Positions 1 to 8,513 of a stretch of DNA of 64,000 nucleotides are shown one piece after another. Under the pieces are notes generated by a model, which worked only from the letters and a program-made list of their open reading frames with translations, was not told the origin of the DNA and searched no databases. How positions within the stretch are numbered: the stretch's first letter is position 1; each line of letters starts with the position of its first letter. The stretch spans positions 1-64,000 of the forward strand of contig JACADY010000031.1 in assembly GCA_013389115.1 (NCBI GenBank), read 5' to 3'. Source of the DNA: Alphaproteobacteria bacterium (lineage in GTDB: Bacteria > Pseudomonadota > Alphaproteobacteria > Micropepsales > Micropepsaceae). A program made the position numbers and the translations under genes.

Positions 1-401
1 ATGGTCGCACCTCCCGGCGCGCGGAGCATCGCGATCAGCGCGGCCTGCTTGGTGCCTTCTCGCGGTATCCGCGCCTTGGGCGCTTCCGTCTGCTCGGCGG
101 GGGTGTCCGGCGCGCTTTCGGGCGCGGTGCTGGTGCCCTCGGGCTCGATGCCAATGGCGGCGAGGCCTGCGTCGGTCGCCACCAGCGTGGTGCCGTGACC
201 GTCCCCGGTCTCGCGCCAGACAAGCTCGCCCTTGCGGACGTCGGCATCGACTTCCTCGATGAAGCCTTTGGCGATCATCGTCTCCACCACCTTGGTGGCG
301 GCGCCTCCGCGCAGGGAACCGGGAAGCGGCAGGACATTGTAGCTGTCGCGCTGAGCGGCGGCGCTGAGAATTACGGCTTGCGTGTCGGTGAGCTTGGTCA
401 T
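1..401 (-). CDS. DUF3489 domain protein (partial, runs off left edge)
   Basis: The - strand from an ATG at 401 is open to the window edge, giving 133 visible residues. It starts MTKLTDTQAVILSAAAQR and contains a GGAATKVVETMIAKGFIEEV-type segment, an acidic, Pro/Thr-rich linker, and a second segment beginning KQAALIAMLRAPGGAT. This is the arrangement of DUF3489 proteins: two small winged-helix-like halves joined by a low-complexity linker. The family is common in alphaproteobacterial prophages and integrated elements and its function is not established; a DNA-binding role is only an inference from the fold-like pattern. The C-terminus is outside the window. Confidence 0.75.
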   Translation of the reverse strand, partial: MTKLTDTQAVILSAAAQRDSYNVLPLPGSLRGGAATKVVETMIAKGFIEEVDADVRKGELVWRETGDGHGTTLVATDAGLAAIGIEPEGTSTAPESAPDTPAEQTEAPKARIPREGTKQAALIAMLRAPGGAT

Positions 402-499
402 GGGGTCGTCTCCTTGGTCGGGACCGCGACCGTCGCGGCCCTTCTACGACCCCAAGCCGCGCGGCACGGCGCGGCCGGAGTTCAGGCAGGTGCAGGATT

Positions 500-724
500 T
501 CACGCGGCGTGCTCGCTCTCGCGGAACGCCATGTCGGTGATCTCGCGCAGCTTGTCGCGGTAGTGGCTCAGGGAGCCGACATGGCCCCAGTTGATCTCGT
601 CGGGACTGGTCTCGAAGTGGTCGTCGCTGAGCGCCTTGAGGCGTTCCAGCATGGTGTCGATCTCCAGCTTGGCGGCGATGAAGGCGTCGAGTGCCTTCGA
701 GTTGTCGGTGGCGCGGTGGGTCAT
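500..724 (-). CDS. Small conserved phage-associated protein, function unknown
   Basis: A 74-residue ORF with an ATG at 724, rich in Asp, Glu, Lys and Leu, predicted mostly helical, with no membrane segment or metal motif. I recognise no family. It is divergent from the small terminase gene, and the 114-base gap between them holds a palindrome at 789-807 that could control both. It lies just upstream of the DUF3489 gene on the same strand, separated by about 100 bases, and the two may be cotranscribed. Codon use looks genuinely coding. Confidence 0.5.
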   Translation of the reverse strand: MTHRATDNSKALDAFIAAKLEIDTMLERLKALSDDHFETSPDEINWGHVGSLSHYRDKLREITDMAFRESEHAA

Positions 725-788
725 CTCTGTGGCTCCTCGTGGCGAGTTGCAGCGTGCTCTCGAAAGCCACGTTCGCTCTGTCCGAACC

Positions 789-807
789 GCTTATCAACTC
801 GATAAGC
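789..807. promoter_or_regulatory. Inverted repeat in the divergent intergenic region before the terminase
   Basis: GCTTATC-aactc-GATAAGC is a perfect 7-bp inverted repeat with a 5-base spacer. It sits in the only non-coding gap between the leftward small gene (start 724) and the rightward small terminase gene (start 839), about 30 bases before the terminase ATG. Size and placement suit a repressor or late-activator operator. No binding protein can be named. Confidence 0.45.
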
Positions 808-838
808 ACCTGAATTTGAACAATAATCGGAGAACGCC

Positions 839-1402
839 ATGCAGGGGCTGAGCGAGCGCCAATACGCCGCGCGCGTCGGTCTCTCGCGGGGCGCGATCCA
901 GAAGGCGAAGGCGGCTGGACGGCTGGTCCTCCATGAAGACGGCAGCATCGACGCAGAGGCGAGCGATGCACGCCGGGCGGCGATGACGGACCCGTCGAAG
1001 TCCCGGCGCACCATGGCGTCCAAGCTCAAGCCGGTACCCGACGCGGCCGTGTCCGCCGTTGGCGACACTCTGCGGGAACAAGGGCTTGCCGCGCCACCCG
1101 TCGGCAGCGGCACGACCTTCCTGCAGGCCAAGACCGCGAATGAGGTGCTGAAGGCCCAGGAGCGACGCATCCGGCTTCAGAAGCTCAAGGGAGAACTCGT
1201 CGACCGCGCCCGGGCGGTTGCGGTCGTGTTCCGGCTGGCACGCGAGGAGCGCGATGCCTGGGTGAACTGGCCGGCGCGCGCGGCGGCGCTGATGGCGGCC
1301 GAACTCGGCGTGGAGGCGGCCACCATGCAGAAGGCCTTGGAGAAACATGTACGCGCCCACCTCGACGAACTCGCCGAGGTCCGGCCCTATTTCCGGTTAT
1401 GA
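839..1402 (+). CDS. Terminase small subunit (DNA packaging, Nu1-like)
   Basis: A 187-residue protein directly upstream of and overlapping the large terminase. The N-terminus (about residues 5-35) reads as a helix-turn-helix with ARVGLSRGAIQKAKAAGRL, as in Nu1/TerS proteins that recognise the packaging site. A basic linker follows, then a helical region (FLQAKTANEVLKAQERRIRLQKLKG is the style of the segment from about residue 98) that would oligomerise and contact TerL. The ATG at 839 has a GGAG-type ribosome site about 8 bases upstream. It is the first gene of the rightward late operon. Assignment rests on position and HTH pattern rather than strong sequence identity. Confidence 0.75.
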   Translation: MQGLSERQYAARVGLSRGAIQKAKAAGRLVLHEDGSIDAEASDARRAAMTDPSKSRRTMASKLKPVPDAAVSAVGDTLREQGLAAPPVGSGTTFLQAKTANEVLKAQERRIRLQKLKGELVDRARAVAVVFRLAREERDAWVNWPARAAALMAAELGVEAATMQKALEKHVRAHLDELAEVRPYFRL

Positions 1403-3350
1403 AGATGGCTTGAGGGATTTCGAAGGCGCGGCTGAGATCCTGCGCGCCTGGGGCAACGGGATCCGACCGGATCCCGACCTCACCGTCTCGGAATGGGCGG
1501 ACCGGCACCGGATGTTGGCGTCCCGCGCTTCGGCCGAACCGGGCCGCTACCGCACAATGCGAACGCCCTACATGCGGGAGATCATGGACCGGCTGTCGCC
1601 CGGAGACGCGGCGCAACGGGTCGTGTTCATGAAGGCCGCGCAGGTCGGGGCGACGGAAGCGGGCAACAACTGGATCGGCTTCGCGATCCACCAGGCGCCG
1701 GGCCCCATGCTCGCGGTCCAGCCGACCGTGGAACTGGCGAAACGCAACTCGCGGCAGCGGATTGACCCGCTGATCGACGAAAGCCTGGAGCTGCGGGAGC
1801 GGGTCAAACCGGCCCGATCCCGCGACGCCGGGAACACAATGCTGTCCAAGGAATTCGCGGGCGGCATCCTGATCATGACCGGCGCGAATTCTGCGGTCGG
1901 CCTGCGCTCGACCCCCGCGCGCTACATCTTCCTCGATGAGGTCGATGCCTATCCGGCCTCAGCCGACGAGGAAGGCGATCCGGTGACCCTGGCCGAGGCG
2001 CGGTCGCTGACCTTCGCCCACCGGCGCAAGGTGTTCCTGGTCTCGACGCCGACGATCCGGGGGCTCAGCCGCATAGAGCGCGAGTTCGAGGCGTCCGACC
2101 AGCGTCGCTACTTCGTCCCGTGCCCGCATTGCGGGGCGATGCAGTGGCTGAAGTTCGAGCGGCTGCGCTGGCAGAAGGGCAAGCCGGAAACGGCGGAGTA
2201 TCTCTGCGAGAGCTGCGATCAGCCCATCGCAGAGTATCACAAAACGGCGATGCTGGAGCGCGGCGAATGGCGGGCAACCGCCACGGCCGCTGATCCCACG
2301 ACGGTCGGCTACCACCTCTCTGCACTCTACTCGCCGGTGGGCTGGCTCAGCTGGTCCCGGATCGCGCGCAGCTGGGAGGCGGCGCAAGGCTCTGACGAGG
2401 CGATCAAGGCGTTCCGCAACACCATCCTCGGCGAGACATGGGTCGAGACCGGTGAGGCGCCGGACTGGCAGCGGCTCTACGACCGCCGAGAAGCGTGGCG
2501 GCCAGGCACGGTGCCAGCGGGCGGGCTGTTCCTGACGGCGGGTGCGGATGTCCAGAAGGACCGCATCGAGGTCGATGTCTGGGCCTGGGGCCGAGGACTG
2601 GAGAGCTGGCTCGTCGATCACGTAGTGATCAAGGGCGGGCCGGACCGGCATGATGCTTGGGAACAGTTGACGGCACTCCTCGACCGGTCGTGGCCGCATG
2701 AAAACCGCGCGCACCTTCGGATCGCGCGGCTCGCCATCGACACGGGCTACGAAGCCCCGGCCGTCTACGCCTGGTCGCGCAAAGTCGGCTTTGCGCAGGT
2801 CGCGCCAGTCAAGGGGCTCGAAGGCTTCAATCGCTCCAGTCCGGTCTCCGGCCCCACTTTCGTGGATGCGACCGAGGGCGGGAAGCGCCTGCGTCGCGGC
2901 GCCCGGCTCTGGACGGTGGCGGTCTCGACCTTCAAGGCCGAAACCTACCGCTTCCTGCGGCTGGAGCGCCCGACGGCCGAGGAACGTGCCGAGGGCGCGG
3001 CGTTCCCGCCCGGCACGATCCACCTGCCGACATGGGTCGAGAGCGAGTGGCTGAAGCAGGTCGTGGCCGAACAGCTGGTTACGGTGCGCACGAAGCGCGG
3101 CTTCGCCAACCTCGAATGGCAGAAGCTGCGCGAGCGCAACGAGGCGCTCGATTGCCGGGTCTACGCCCGCGCGGCCGCCTGGATCGCAGGTGCCGACCGC
3201 TGGCCCGAAGAGAAATGGCGTGACCTCGAGGACCAGCTCTGGGCGGCCCCTACAGACAGCGATCCCGCCGGGCAGATCCACAGGCCGGGACAGGTACCCC
3301 AAGGCAAGCGCCGTTCCGACTGGATCGGGCGGCGAGAAGGATGGTTCTGA
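1347..3350 (+). CDS. Terminase large subunit (GpA family packaging ATPase/nuclease)
   Basis: The motor that cuts concatemeric phage DNA and pumps it into the prohead. From the ATG at 1347 it is 667 residues, typical for GpA-family TerL. A Walker-A-like loop KAAQVGATE is at about residues 96-104 and the Walker B FLDEVD at 195-200. A zinc-finger-like CPHC...CESC pair follows at about 260-295, as in lambda gpA. The C-terminal half has the nuclease-type GADVQKDRIEVDVWAWG segment. The listed ATG overlaps the small subunit by 56 bases; a TTG at about 1410, just after the small-subunit stop, is a reasonable alternative start. Confidence 0.95.
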   Translation: MYAPTSTNSPRSGPISGYEDGLRDFEGAAEILRAWGNGIRPDPDLTVSEWADRHRMLASRASAEPGRYRTMRTPYMREIMDRLSPGDAAQRVVFMKAAQVGATEAGNNWIGFAIHQAPGPMLAVQPTVELAKRNSRQRIDPLIDESLELRERVKPARSRDAGNTMLSKEFAGGILIMTGANSAVGLRSTPARYIFLDEVDAYPASADEEGDPVTLAEARSLTFAHRRKVFLVSTPTIRGLSRIEREFEASDQRRYFVPCPHCGAMQWLKFERLRWQKGKPETAEYLCESCDQPIAEYHKTAMLERGEWRATATAADPTTVGYHLSALYSPVGWLSWSRIARSWEAAQGSDEAIKAFRNTILGETWVETGEAPDWQRLYDRREAWRPGTVPAGGLFLTAGADVQKDRIEVDVWAWGRGLESWLVDHVVIKGGPDRHDAWEQLTALLDRSWPHENRAHLRIARLAIDTGYEAPAVYAWSRKVGFAQVAPVKGLEGFNRSSPVSGPTFVDATEGGKRLRRGARLWTVAVSTFKAETYRFLRLERPTAEERAEGAAFPPGTIHLPTWVESEWLKQVVAEQLVTVRTKRGFANLEWQKLRERNEALDCRVYARAAAWIAGADRWPEEKWRDLEDQLWAAPTDSDPAGQIHRPGQVPQGKRRSDWIGRREGWF

Positions 3351-3351
3351 G

Positions 3352-3561
3352 ATGACCGACTGGACCGAAACCGAGCTTTCGGCACTGCGCCGGGCCTATG
3401 CCAGTGGCACGACCCGCGTCAGCTATGACGGCAAGTCCGTGGACTACGGCTCGGCGGAGGATCTGCTCGCCCGCATCCGCACCATCGAGCGCGCGATTGC
3501 GAGTGTGGGGCGGCCGCTTCCGGTCGCCGGGCTCGCGGGCTTCTCGCGCGGGGATCGCTGA
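3352..3561 (+). CDS. gpW-like head-tail joining protein
   Basis: A 69-residue protein whose length and position between terminase and portal match lambda gpW (68 residues), which closes the DNA-filled head and makes the surface on which the tail docks. The ATG at 3352 is one base after the terminase stop, and its TGA at 3559-3561 overlaps the portal ATG. The sequence has the gpW pattern: an N-terminal helix with LSALRRAYASGTTRVSYDGK, a beta hairpin carrying a Tyr, then a helix ARIRTIERAI. A longer in-frame reading starting inside the terminase gene is not needed. Confidence 0.85.
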   Translation: MTDWTETELSALRRAYASGTTRVSYDGKSVDYGSAEDLLARIRTIERAIASVGRPLPVAGLAGFSRGDR

Positions 3562-5081
3562 TGGCGGCGAACTGGTTCGACCGCACCATCGCTTCGGTCG
3601 CCCCTCGGGCCGCCGCGCGGCGGGTCCTGGCGCGACAGGCGTTCGAGACGCTCGCGCGCGGCTACGAAGGCGCCGCGCGAGGACGCCGCACGGAGGGCTG
3701 GCGTGCACCGGGATCCTCGGCTGACACCGAGATCGGCGTGGCCGGGGCGCTCTTGCGTGATCGGATGCGCGATCTCGTCCGCAACAACCCGCACGCGGCC
3801 AAGGCGGTTGCGGTGCTGGTGAACAACATCGTTGGCGCAGGCATCATGCCGCGTGCCGCCAGCGGGGACGAGGCGCTGGACCGCCGCGTCGACGATCTTT
3901 TCGAACGATGGGCCGAGGCCTGTGACGCCGATGGCCAGCTCGACTTCTACGGGCTTCAGACGCTGATCTGCCGTGAGATGGTCGAGGCCGGCGAAGTGCT
4001 GGTGCGCCGTCGCCTGCGCCGCGCTGCGGACGGCCTTGCCGTCCCGCTGCAATTGCAGGTGCTGGAGGCCGATTTCCTCGACGCCACCAAATCCGGCGCG
4101 CTCGGTGCGGGCCGCCTCGTGCAGGGGATCGAGTTCGATCCGCTCGGCAGGCGCCGGGCCTACTGGCTCCATGCCGAGCATCCGGGCGACGCCTATGGCG
4201 CCCTGCAAAACGGCCTGCAGAGCCGCCCGGTCCCGGCGAGCGAGATCGTGCATGTCTATGAGAAGCAGCGCACGCAGGCGCGTGGCGTCCCGTGGGGTGC
4301 GCCGGTGATCCGCGCCCTTCGTGATCTCGACGATTACGAGGTGGCCGAGATCGTCCGCAAGAAGACCGAGGCTTGCGTCACGGCCATCGTCTTCGGCGAA
4401 GACGAGGCGCAGCAGGGCATCGCCCCGGCGGTGGTCGACGCCGACGGCAACCGGGTTGAGCAGTTCGAGCCGGGGCTAATCGCCTACGCCCGCGGCGGCA
4501 AGGACATCCGCTTCAACCAGCCGGCCGCCACCGGCGGCTATGGCGAATACAAGCGCGCCAGCCTGCACACGATCTCAGCCGGGTTCCGGGTGCCCTACGA
4601 GCTACTCACCGGCGATCTCAGTCAGGTGAACTACTCCTCCATCCGGGCGGGGCTCGTCGAGTTCCGTCGGATGATCGACGCTGTCCAGTGGCAGCTCTTC
4701 ATTCCGATGCTGTGCACCCCGGTCTGGCGCTGGTTCACCGAGGCCGCATGGGCCGCGGGGCAGATCCCGACACCGGACGTGCCGGTCGAATGGTCGCCGC
4801 CCAAGTTCGAGGCGGTCGACCCGCAGAAGGACGCGATGGCGAACCTTCTGGCGATCCGCTCGGGCACGATGACTCTGGCCGAGGTGATCGCCCGGCAGGG
4901 CCGCAATCCCGACGCCGTGCTGGCGGAGATCGCCGCGACGAACGCCAAGCTCGACGCCCTCGGGCTCGTGCTCGACAGCGACCCCCGCCGCGTCACCAAG
5001 ACCGGCAGCGCGCAATCGAGCGACCCGGCAACCGATCCGGAACCCGACCAGGGGCAGCCGGACACCGCGCAACAGGACTGA
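3561..5081 (+). CDS. Phage portal protein (lambda gpB family)
   Basis: Forms the dodecameric ring at the head vertex through which DNA passes. At 506 residues it has the size of lambda-type portals. It begins with the family's basic N-terminus (MAANWFDRTIASVAPRAAARR), has the NNPHAAKAVAVLVNNIVGAG segment near residue 80, and the conserved stretch GDLSQVNYSSIRAGLVEFRR near residue 355, which is diagnostic. The C-terminal 30 residues are acidic, Gln/Asp/Pro-rich and probably disordered. Translation is coupled to the gpW-like gene through an ATGA-type overlap, and the protease-capsid gene follows 4 bases after the stop. Confidence 0.95.
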   Translation: MAANWFDRTIASVAPRAAARRVLARQAFETLARGYEGAARGRRTEGWRAPGSSADTEIGVAGALLRDRMRDLVRNNPHAAKAVAVLVNNIVGAGIMPRAASGDEALDRRVDDLFERWAEACDADGQLDFYGLQTLICREMVEAGEVLVRRRLRRAADGLAVPLQLQVLEADFLDATKSGALGAGRLVQGIEFDPLGRRRAYWLHAEHPGDAYGALQNGLQSRPVPASEIVHVYEKQRTQARGVPWGAPVIRALRDLDDYEVAEIVRKKTEACVTAIVFGEDEAQQGIAPAVVDADGNRVEQFEPGLIAYARGGKDIRFNQPAATGGYGEYKRASLHTISAGFRVPYELLTGDLSQVNYSSIRAGLVEFRRMIDAVQWQLFIPMLCTPVWRWFTEAAWAAGQIPTPDVPVEWSPPKFEAVDPQKDAMANLLAIRSGTMTLAEVIARQGRNPDAVLAEIAATNAKLDALGLVLDSDPRRVTKTGSAQSSDPATDPEPDQGQPDTAQQD

Positions 5082-5085
5082 CTTC

Positions 5086-7125
5086 ATGGACACGATGATC
5101 GAACTGCCGGCGCTTCGCCGGTCGGCGGAGCTTGCGCCGAACACCGTCGATGCCGACGCACGCACCGTCGAGGTGATCTGGTCGGCGGGCGCGCGCGTCC
5201 GGCGGGCGAGCTTCTTCGGCGAGCCCTACGACGAGGAACTCAGCCTCGACCCTGCCCATGTGCGCCTCGACCGGCTGAATGCGGGCTCGCCGTTCCTGAA
5301 GGTGCATGAGATCGACACACTCGACGCCGTCATCGGCTCGGTGGTGCCTGGCTCCGCGCGGATCGAGAACGGCCGCGGCATCGCGCAGGTCCGCATCAGC
5401 GAGCGCGCCGATGTCGAGCCGATCTGGCGCGACATCCAGGCCGGGCACATCCGCGCGGTCTCCATCGGCTACCAGGTCCATCGCTTCGACATCTCGAAAC
5501 CCGACGGCGGGCGGGAGCTCTGGCGGGCGGTGGACTGGACCCCGTTCGAGATTTCAGCGGTCCCGGTCGGGGCCGACCCCGCCGCGGGCTTCCGCAGCCA
5601 GAGCCCTCTTGAAACCTGCGTCCTTCACCGCCGGGACGCGCCCTCAAACCCGCAAGGAGCATCCCCGATGACGGAGAAGACCCAGACCCCGGCCGCGACT
5701 GAAGAGGTCGTGGCCGACCAGACGAGCGAAACGGCAGCGACCGAGGAGACCACCATGACCGACACGCCCCCGAGCGCGGCCGACACGCAGACCCGCGCGC
5801 GTCCGAAGACCCCCAAGCCCGATATCCCGGATCCCGATGCCGCAGCGAACCGCGCCCGCGAAGCCGAACGTGAGCGTGTCTCGACCATCTACGATCTGGC
5901 CGGTCGCCTGAACCTCGAACGCGGCTTCGCCGAGGATCTGGTCAAGCGCGGCACTGGTCTCGACGAAGCGCGTCGCCTGATCCTCGATCAGGTCGCAGCG
6001 AAGTCTGAGGAGACGCGGACCTTCGGCCAAGTCTCCGTCCCGCTCGGCGGCCGGGATGAGCGCATCACCCGCCGCGATGCCGTGGCCAATGCGCTTCTGC
6101 ACCGCTACAGCCCGACGCTGTTCCCGCTTGAGGACGCTGCGCGTCAGTATCGCGGCATGACGCTGCTGGAACTCGCCCGCGAAAGCCTCGGCAATGCCGG
6201 GGTGAACACGCGGGGGCTCTCGCGTGACGAGGTGGCGACGCGCGCGCTGCATTCGACCTCGGACTTCCCCGAGATCCTCGCGGCCGTCACCAACAAGACG
6301 CTCCGGCAGGCCTACGAGGCCTATCCGCGGACCTTCGCGCTCTTCTGCCGTCAGGTGCTGGCGACCGACTTCAAGGCGATGCACCGCGTGCAGCTCGGCG
6401 AGGCGCCGCAGCTCCTGGAAGTGGGCGAGAGCGGCGAGTTCAAGCGCGGAACGCTCGGCGAGAGCAAGGAAAGCTACCGCGTGAAGACCTACGGCCGGGT
6501 CGTCGCCATCACCCGGCAGGTGCTGATCAACGACGATCTGGACGCCTTCACCCGGATCCCGGCGCTGTACGGCAACTCCATCGCCCAGCTGGAGTCGGAC
6601 GTGGTCTGGGGCATCATCACCTCGAACCCGGCCATGGCCGATGGCAATGCGCTGTTCCACACGACTCACAAGAACCTCGCGGGCACTGGCGCGGCGCTCG
6701 ATGTCACAAGCGTCGGTGCGGCTCGTGCGGCGATGGCCAAGCAGACCGGGCTCGACAAGAAGACGGTGCTCAACATCCGCCCGGCCTTCCTGATCGTGCC
6801 GGCATCTCTGGAACTGAAGGCCGAGCAGCTGGTCGCGCAGAACCTTGTGCCCGCGTCGAGCGGCAACGTGGTGCCGCAGTCGATCCGCACGCTCAGCCCC
6901 ATCGCCGAGCCGCGTCTCGATGCAGGCAGCGAAACCGCCTGGTATCTGGCCGCCAGCCCCAACCAGATCGACACGATCGAGTACGCCTATCTCGAAGGCC
7001 AACAGGGCGCCTACATCGAGACGCGCAATGGCTTCGACGTCGACGGGGTCGAGATCAAGTGCCGCCTCGACTTCGGCGCCAAGGCCATCGACTGGCGCGG
7101 CCTCTACAAGAACCCGGGCGCCTGA
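5086..7125 (+). CDS. Prohead protease - major capsid protein fusion
   Basis: One 679-residue reading frame carries three parts. Residues 1 to about 170 match HK97-type prohead proteases, with the conserved His in FLKVHEID and the Ser in GHIRAVSIGYQV as likely catalytic residues. About 185-330 is Ala/Thr/Glu/Pro-rich then helical, resembling a scaffold/delta region that would be cleaved off. From about 330 to the end is a Mu gpT-like major capsid protein (for example GESKESYRVKTYGRVVAITRQ). Self-cleavage would release mature capsid protein. An internal ATG at the MTEKTQTP segment (about 5668) could allow separate scaffold-capsid synthesis. Such fusions are known in alphaproteobacterial prophages. 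Confidence 0.92.
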   Translation: MDTMIELPALRRSAELAPNTVDADARTVEVIWSAGARVRRASFFGEPYDEELSLDPAHVRLDRLNAGSPFLKVHEIDTLDAVIGSVVPGSARIENGRGIAQVRISERADVEPIWRDIQAGHIRAVSIGYQVHRFDISKPDGGRELWRAVDWTPFEISAVPVGADPAAGFRSQSPLETCVLHRRDAPSNPQGASPMTEKTQTPAATEEVVADQTSETAATEETTMTDTPPSAADTQTRARPKTPKPDIPDPDAAANRAREAERERVSTIYDLAGRLNLERGFAEDLVKRGTGLDEARRLILDQVAAKSEETRTFGQVSVPLGGRDERITRRDAVANALLHRYSPTLFPLEDAARQYRGMTLLELARESLGNAGVNTRGLSRDEVATRALHSTSDFPEILAAVTNKTLRQAYEAYPRTFALFCRQVLATDFKAMHRVQLGEAPQLLEVGESGEFKRGTLGESKESYRVKTYGRVVAITRQVLINDDLDAFTRIPALYGNSIAQLESDVVWGIITSNPAMADGNALFHTTHKNLAGTGAALDVTSVGAARAAMAKQTGLDKKTVLNIRPAFLIVPASLELKAEQLVAQNLVPASSGNVVPQSIRTLSPIAEPRLDAGSETAWYLAASPNQIDTIEYAYLEGQQGAYIETRNGFDVDGVEIKCRLDFGAKAIDWRGLYKNPGA

Positions 7126-7162
7126 TCCGGCCCCGTCCCTGACACCTGAACCCCTACGAGAT

Positions 7163-7192
7163 GGGCGGTCCTGACGGGCCGCCCTTCGTCTT
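7163..7192 (+). terminator. Hairpin between capsid and decoration genes (attenuator or processing site)
   Basis: A 9-bp stem (GGGCGGTCC pairing with GGGCCGCCC, one G-U) with a TGAC loop lies in the 85-base gap after the capsid stop. It is followed by a pyrimidine-rich TTCGTCTTTCC rather than a clean T run. It would weaken rather than stop transcription, which fits adjusting protein ratios downstream of the capsid gene. Only the folding potential is seen. Confidence 0.5.
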
Positions 7193-7210
7193 TCCAAGAG
7201 GATCAAGCCC

Positions 7211-7546
7211 ATGAAAAACTACGTCCAGCCCGGCAACACCATCACCCTGACCGCGCCCTATGCGGTCGTTTCCGGCGACGGCCTGCTCGTCGGCTCCATC
7301 TTTGGCGTGGCGGCGGGCAGCGCTGCCCTCGGCGAGACCGTCGAGGCGTCGCTCGTCGGCGTCTTCGACCTGAAGAAGGTCGCCTCGCAGGCCTGGGCCG
7401 CGGGCGACAAGGTCTACTGGGACAACACCAACAAAGAGGCGACGAAGACCGCCACCGCCAATACGCTGATCGGCGTTGCGACCGAAGCCGTCGCCGGTGG
7501 CGCCGGTGACGTCATCGGGCGGGTTCGCCTGAATGGCAGCTTCTGA
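7211..7546 (+). CDS. DUF2190 family capsid cement/decoration protein
   Basis: A 111-residue, small-residue-rich beta protein immediately after the capsid gene. It begins MKNYVQPGNTITLTAPYAV and contains GDKVYWDNTNKEATKTATAN, both typical of DUF2190. Members of this group bind outside the assembled shell at three-fold axes and stabilise it against internal DNA pressure. A ribosome site (CCAAGAGGATC) precedes the ATG. The TGA overlaps the ATG of the next gene by one base, so translation is coupled. Confidence 0.88.
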   Translation: MKNYVQPGNTITLTAPYAVVSGDGLLVGSIFGVAAGSAALGETVEASLVGVFDLKKVASQAWAAGDKVYWDNTNKEATKTATANTLIGVATEAVAGGAGDVIGRVRLNGSF

Positions 7547-7857
7547 TGTCGGCCATCGCCGCTGCGTTCCAGTCGCTGTTTGCCGACCCGAACATGGCGC
7601 GGGACGCGACCTTTACGCCAAAGGGCGGCAGCGCCGTCTCCGTTCGGGTCGTCTTGCGCCGGCCCGACCGTGTCTTCGAATTCGGAGAGACACGGTTGCA
7701 TGCCGCTACGACGCTGCTCGACATTCGCGTCGCCGATGCTCCCAGCCTCGCCGAAGGCGACGGGTTCCAGTTCGACGGTGTCTCCTATGTCGTCCAGGGG
7801 GAACCGAGCCGGGACGCGGAGCGACTGATCTGGACGGCGGAGCTGCGCGAGGCATGA
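7546..7857 (+). CDS. Head-tail joining/attachment protein (lambda gpFII-like)
   Basis: A 103-residue protein starting MSAIAAAFQSLFADPNMARDAT and ending in the strand-rich VVQGEPSRDAERLIWTAELRE. The N-terminal helix, short beta core and the phrase describing position-dependent remapping (GVSYVVQGEP, then DAERLIWTAEL) match the gpFII/head-tail attachment group, which forms part of the neck between portal and tail tube. It lies exactly where this protein belongs, between decoration protein and tail completion genes, and overlaps both neighbours by 1 and 4 bases. Confidence 0.7.
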   Translation: MSAIAAAFQSLFADPNMARDATFTPKGGSAVSVRVVLRRPDRVFEFGETRLHAATTLLDIRVADAPSLAEGDGFQFDGVSYVVQGEPSRDAERLIWTAELREA

Positions 7858-8513
7858 GGTTCTCGGTCAGCACGATAGGCGACCTCGGCAAGCTGATGAG
7901 CGACGAGATCAAGTCCGCCGAGAAGGCTGTCACGGCCGGGATCTCACAGGCCACCGAAGGCCTGAAGACCGAGCTCCGGACGCAGGTCACCTCGGCGGGG
8001 CTGGGGCTCAGACTGGCGCGTACCTGGCGCGGACAAGTCTACCCCAAGGGCGAAGACAGCATCCGGGCGGCGGGACTCGTCTGGTCCAAGGCGCCGGGCA
8101 TCATCCGCATCTACGAGGACGGCGCGACCATTCGCTCGAAGAACGGCTTCTTCCTCGCGATCCCGACGGCGGCCGCTGGCCGGTACGGGGATGGCGGCCG
8201 GAAGATCACGCCGGGTGGATGGGAGCGACGGACCGGGCAACGGCTGCGCTTCGTCTATCGACGACGCAGTCCCTCTCTCCTCGTGGCTGACGGGATGCGT
8301 GCCCGGACAGGCAAGCGCGGTGGCTTCTCTCGCGCGAGCGCTTCCGCACTCCGGACGGGCCGAGGACTGGTGACCGTGCCGATGTTCATCCTGGTTCCGC
8401 AGGTCACGATCCGCAAACGCCTCGAGGTGGCCGGCGCTGCCGAGCGCTGGGTGAGCCGGCTACCCAGTCTGGTCGTGCGCAACTGGATTTCTGATGAGGA
8501 CGGGAGCCGCTGA
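7854..8513 (+). CDS. DUF6441-type phage tail completion protein
   Basis: A 219-residue basic protein. The ATG at 7854 overlaps the previous stop (ATGA), which supports this start over a longer upstream reading that would run through the previous gene. The N-terminus has a long helix (LGKLMSDEIKSAEKAVTAGISQ), then ARTWRGQVYP and FFLAIPTAAA. These features are seen in DUF6441 proteins found between neck and tail terminator genes of alphaproteobacterial phages. By position it replaces lambda gpZ as tail completion protein; that role is inferred. Confidence 0.68.
   Translation: MRFSVSTIGDLGKLMSDEIKSAEKAVTAGISQATEGLKTELRTQVTSAGLGLRLARTWRGQVYPKGEDSIRAAGLVWSKAPGIIRIYEDGATIRSKNGFFLAIPTAAAGRYGDGGRKITPGGWERRTGQRLRFVYRRRSPSLLVADGMRARTGKRGGFSRASASALRTGRGLVTVPMFILVPQVTIRKRLEVAGAAERWVSRLPSLVVRNWISDEDGSR

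Noticed and set aside
1959-3302. 447-codon open frame on the minus strand inside the large terminase gene
   Set aside because: It is a shadow of the terminase caused by GC-rich codon use; the plus-strand frame carries all TerL motifs.
5644-7212. 522-codon minus-strand open frame over the capsid gene
   Set aside because: Sequence has no domain character and mirrors the capsid coding frame. Same explanation for the 663-codon minus frame at 18975-20966.
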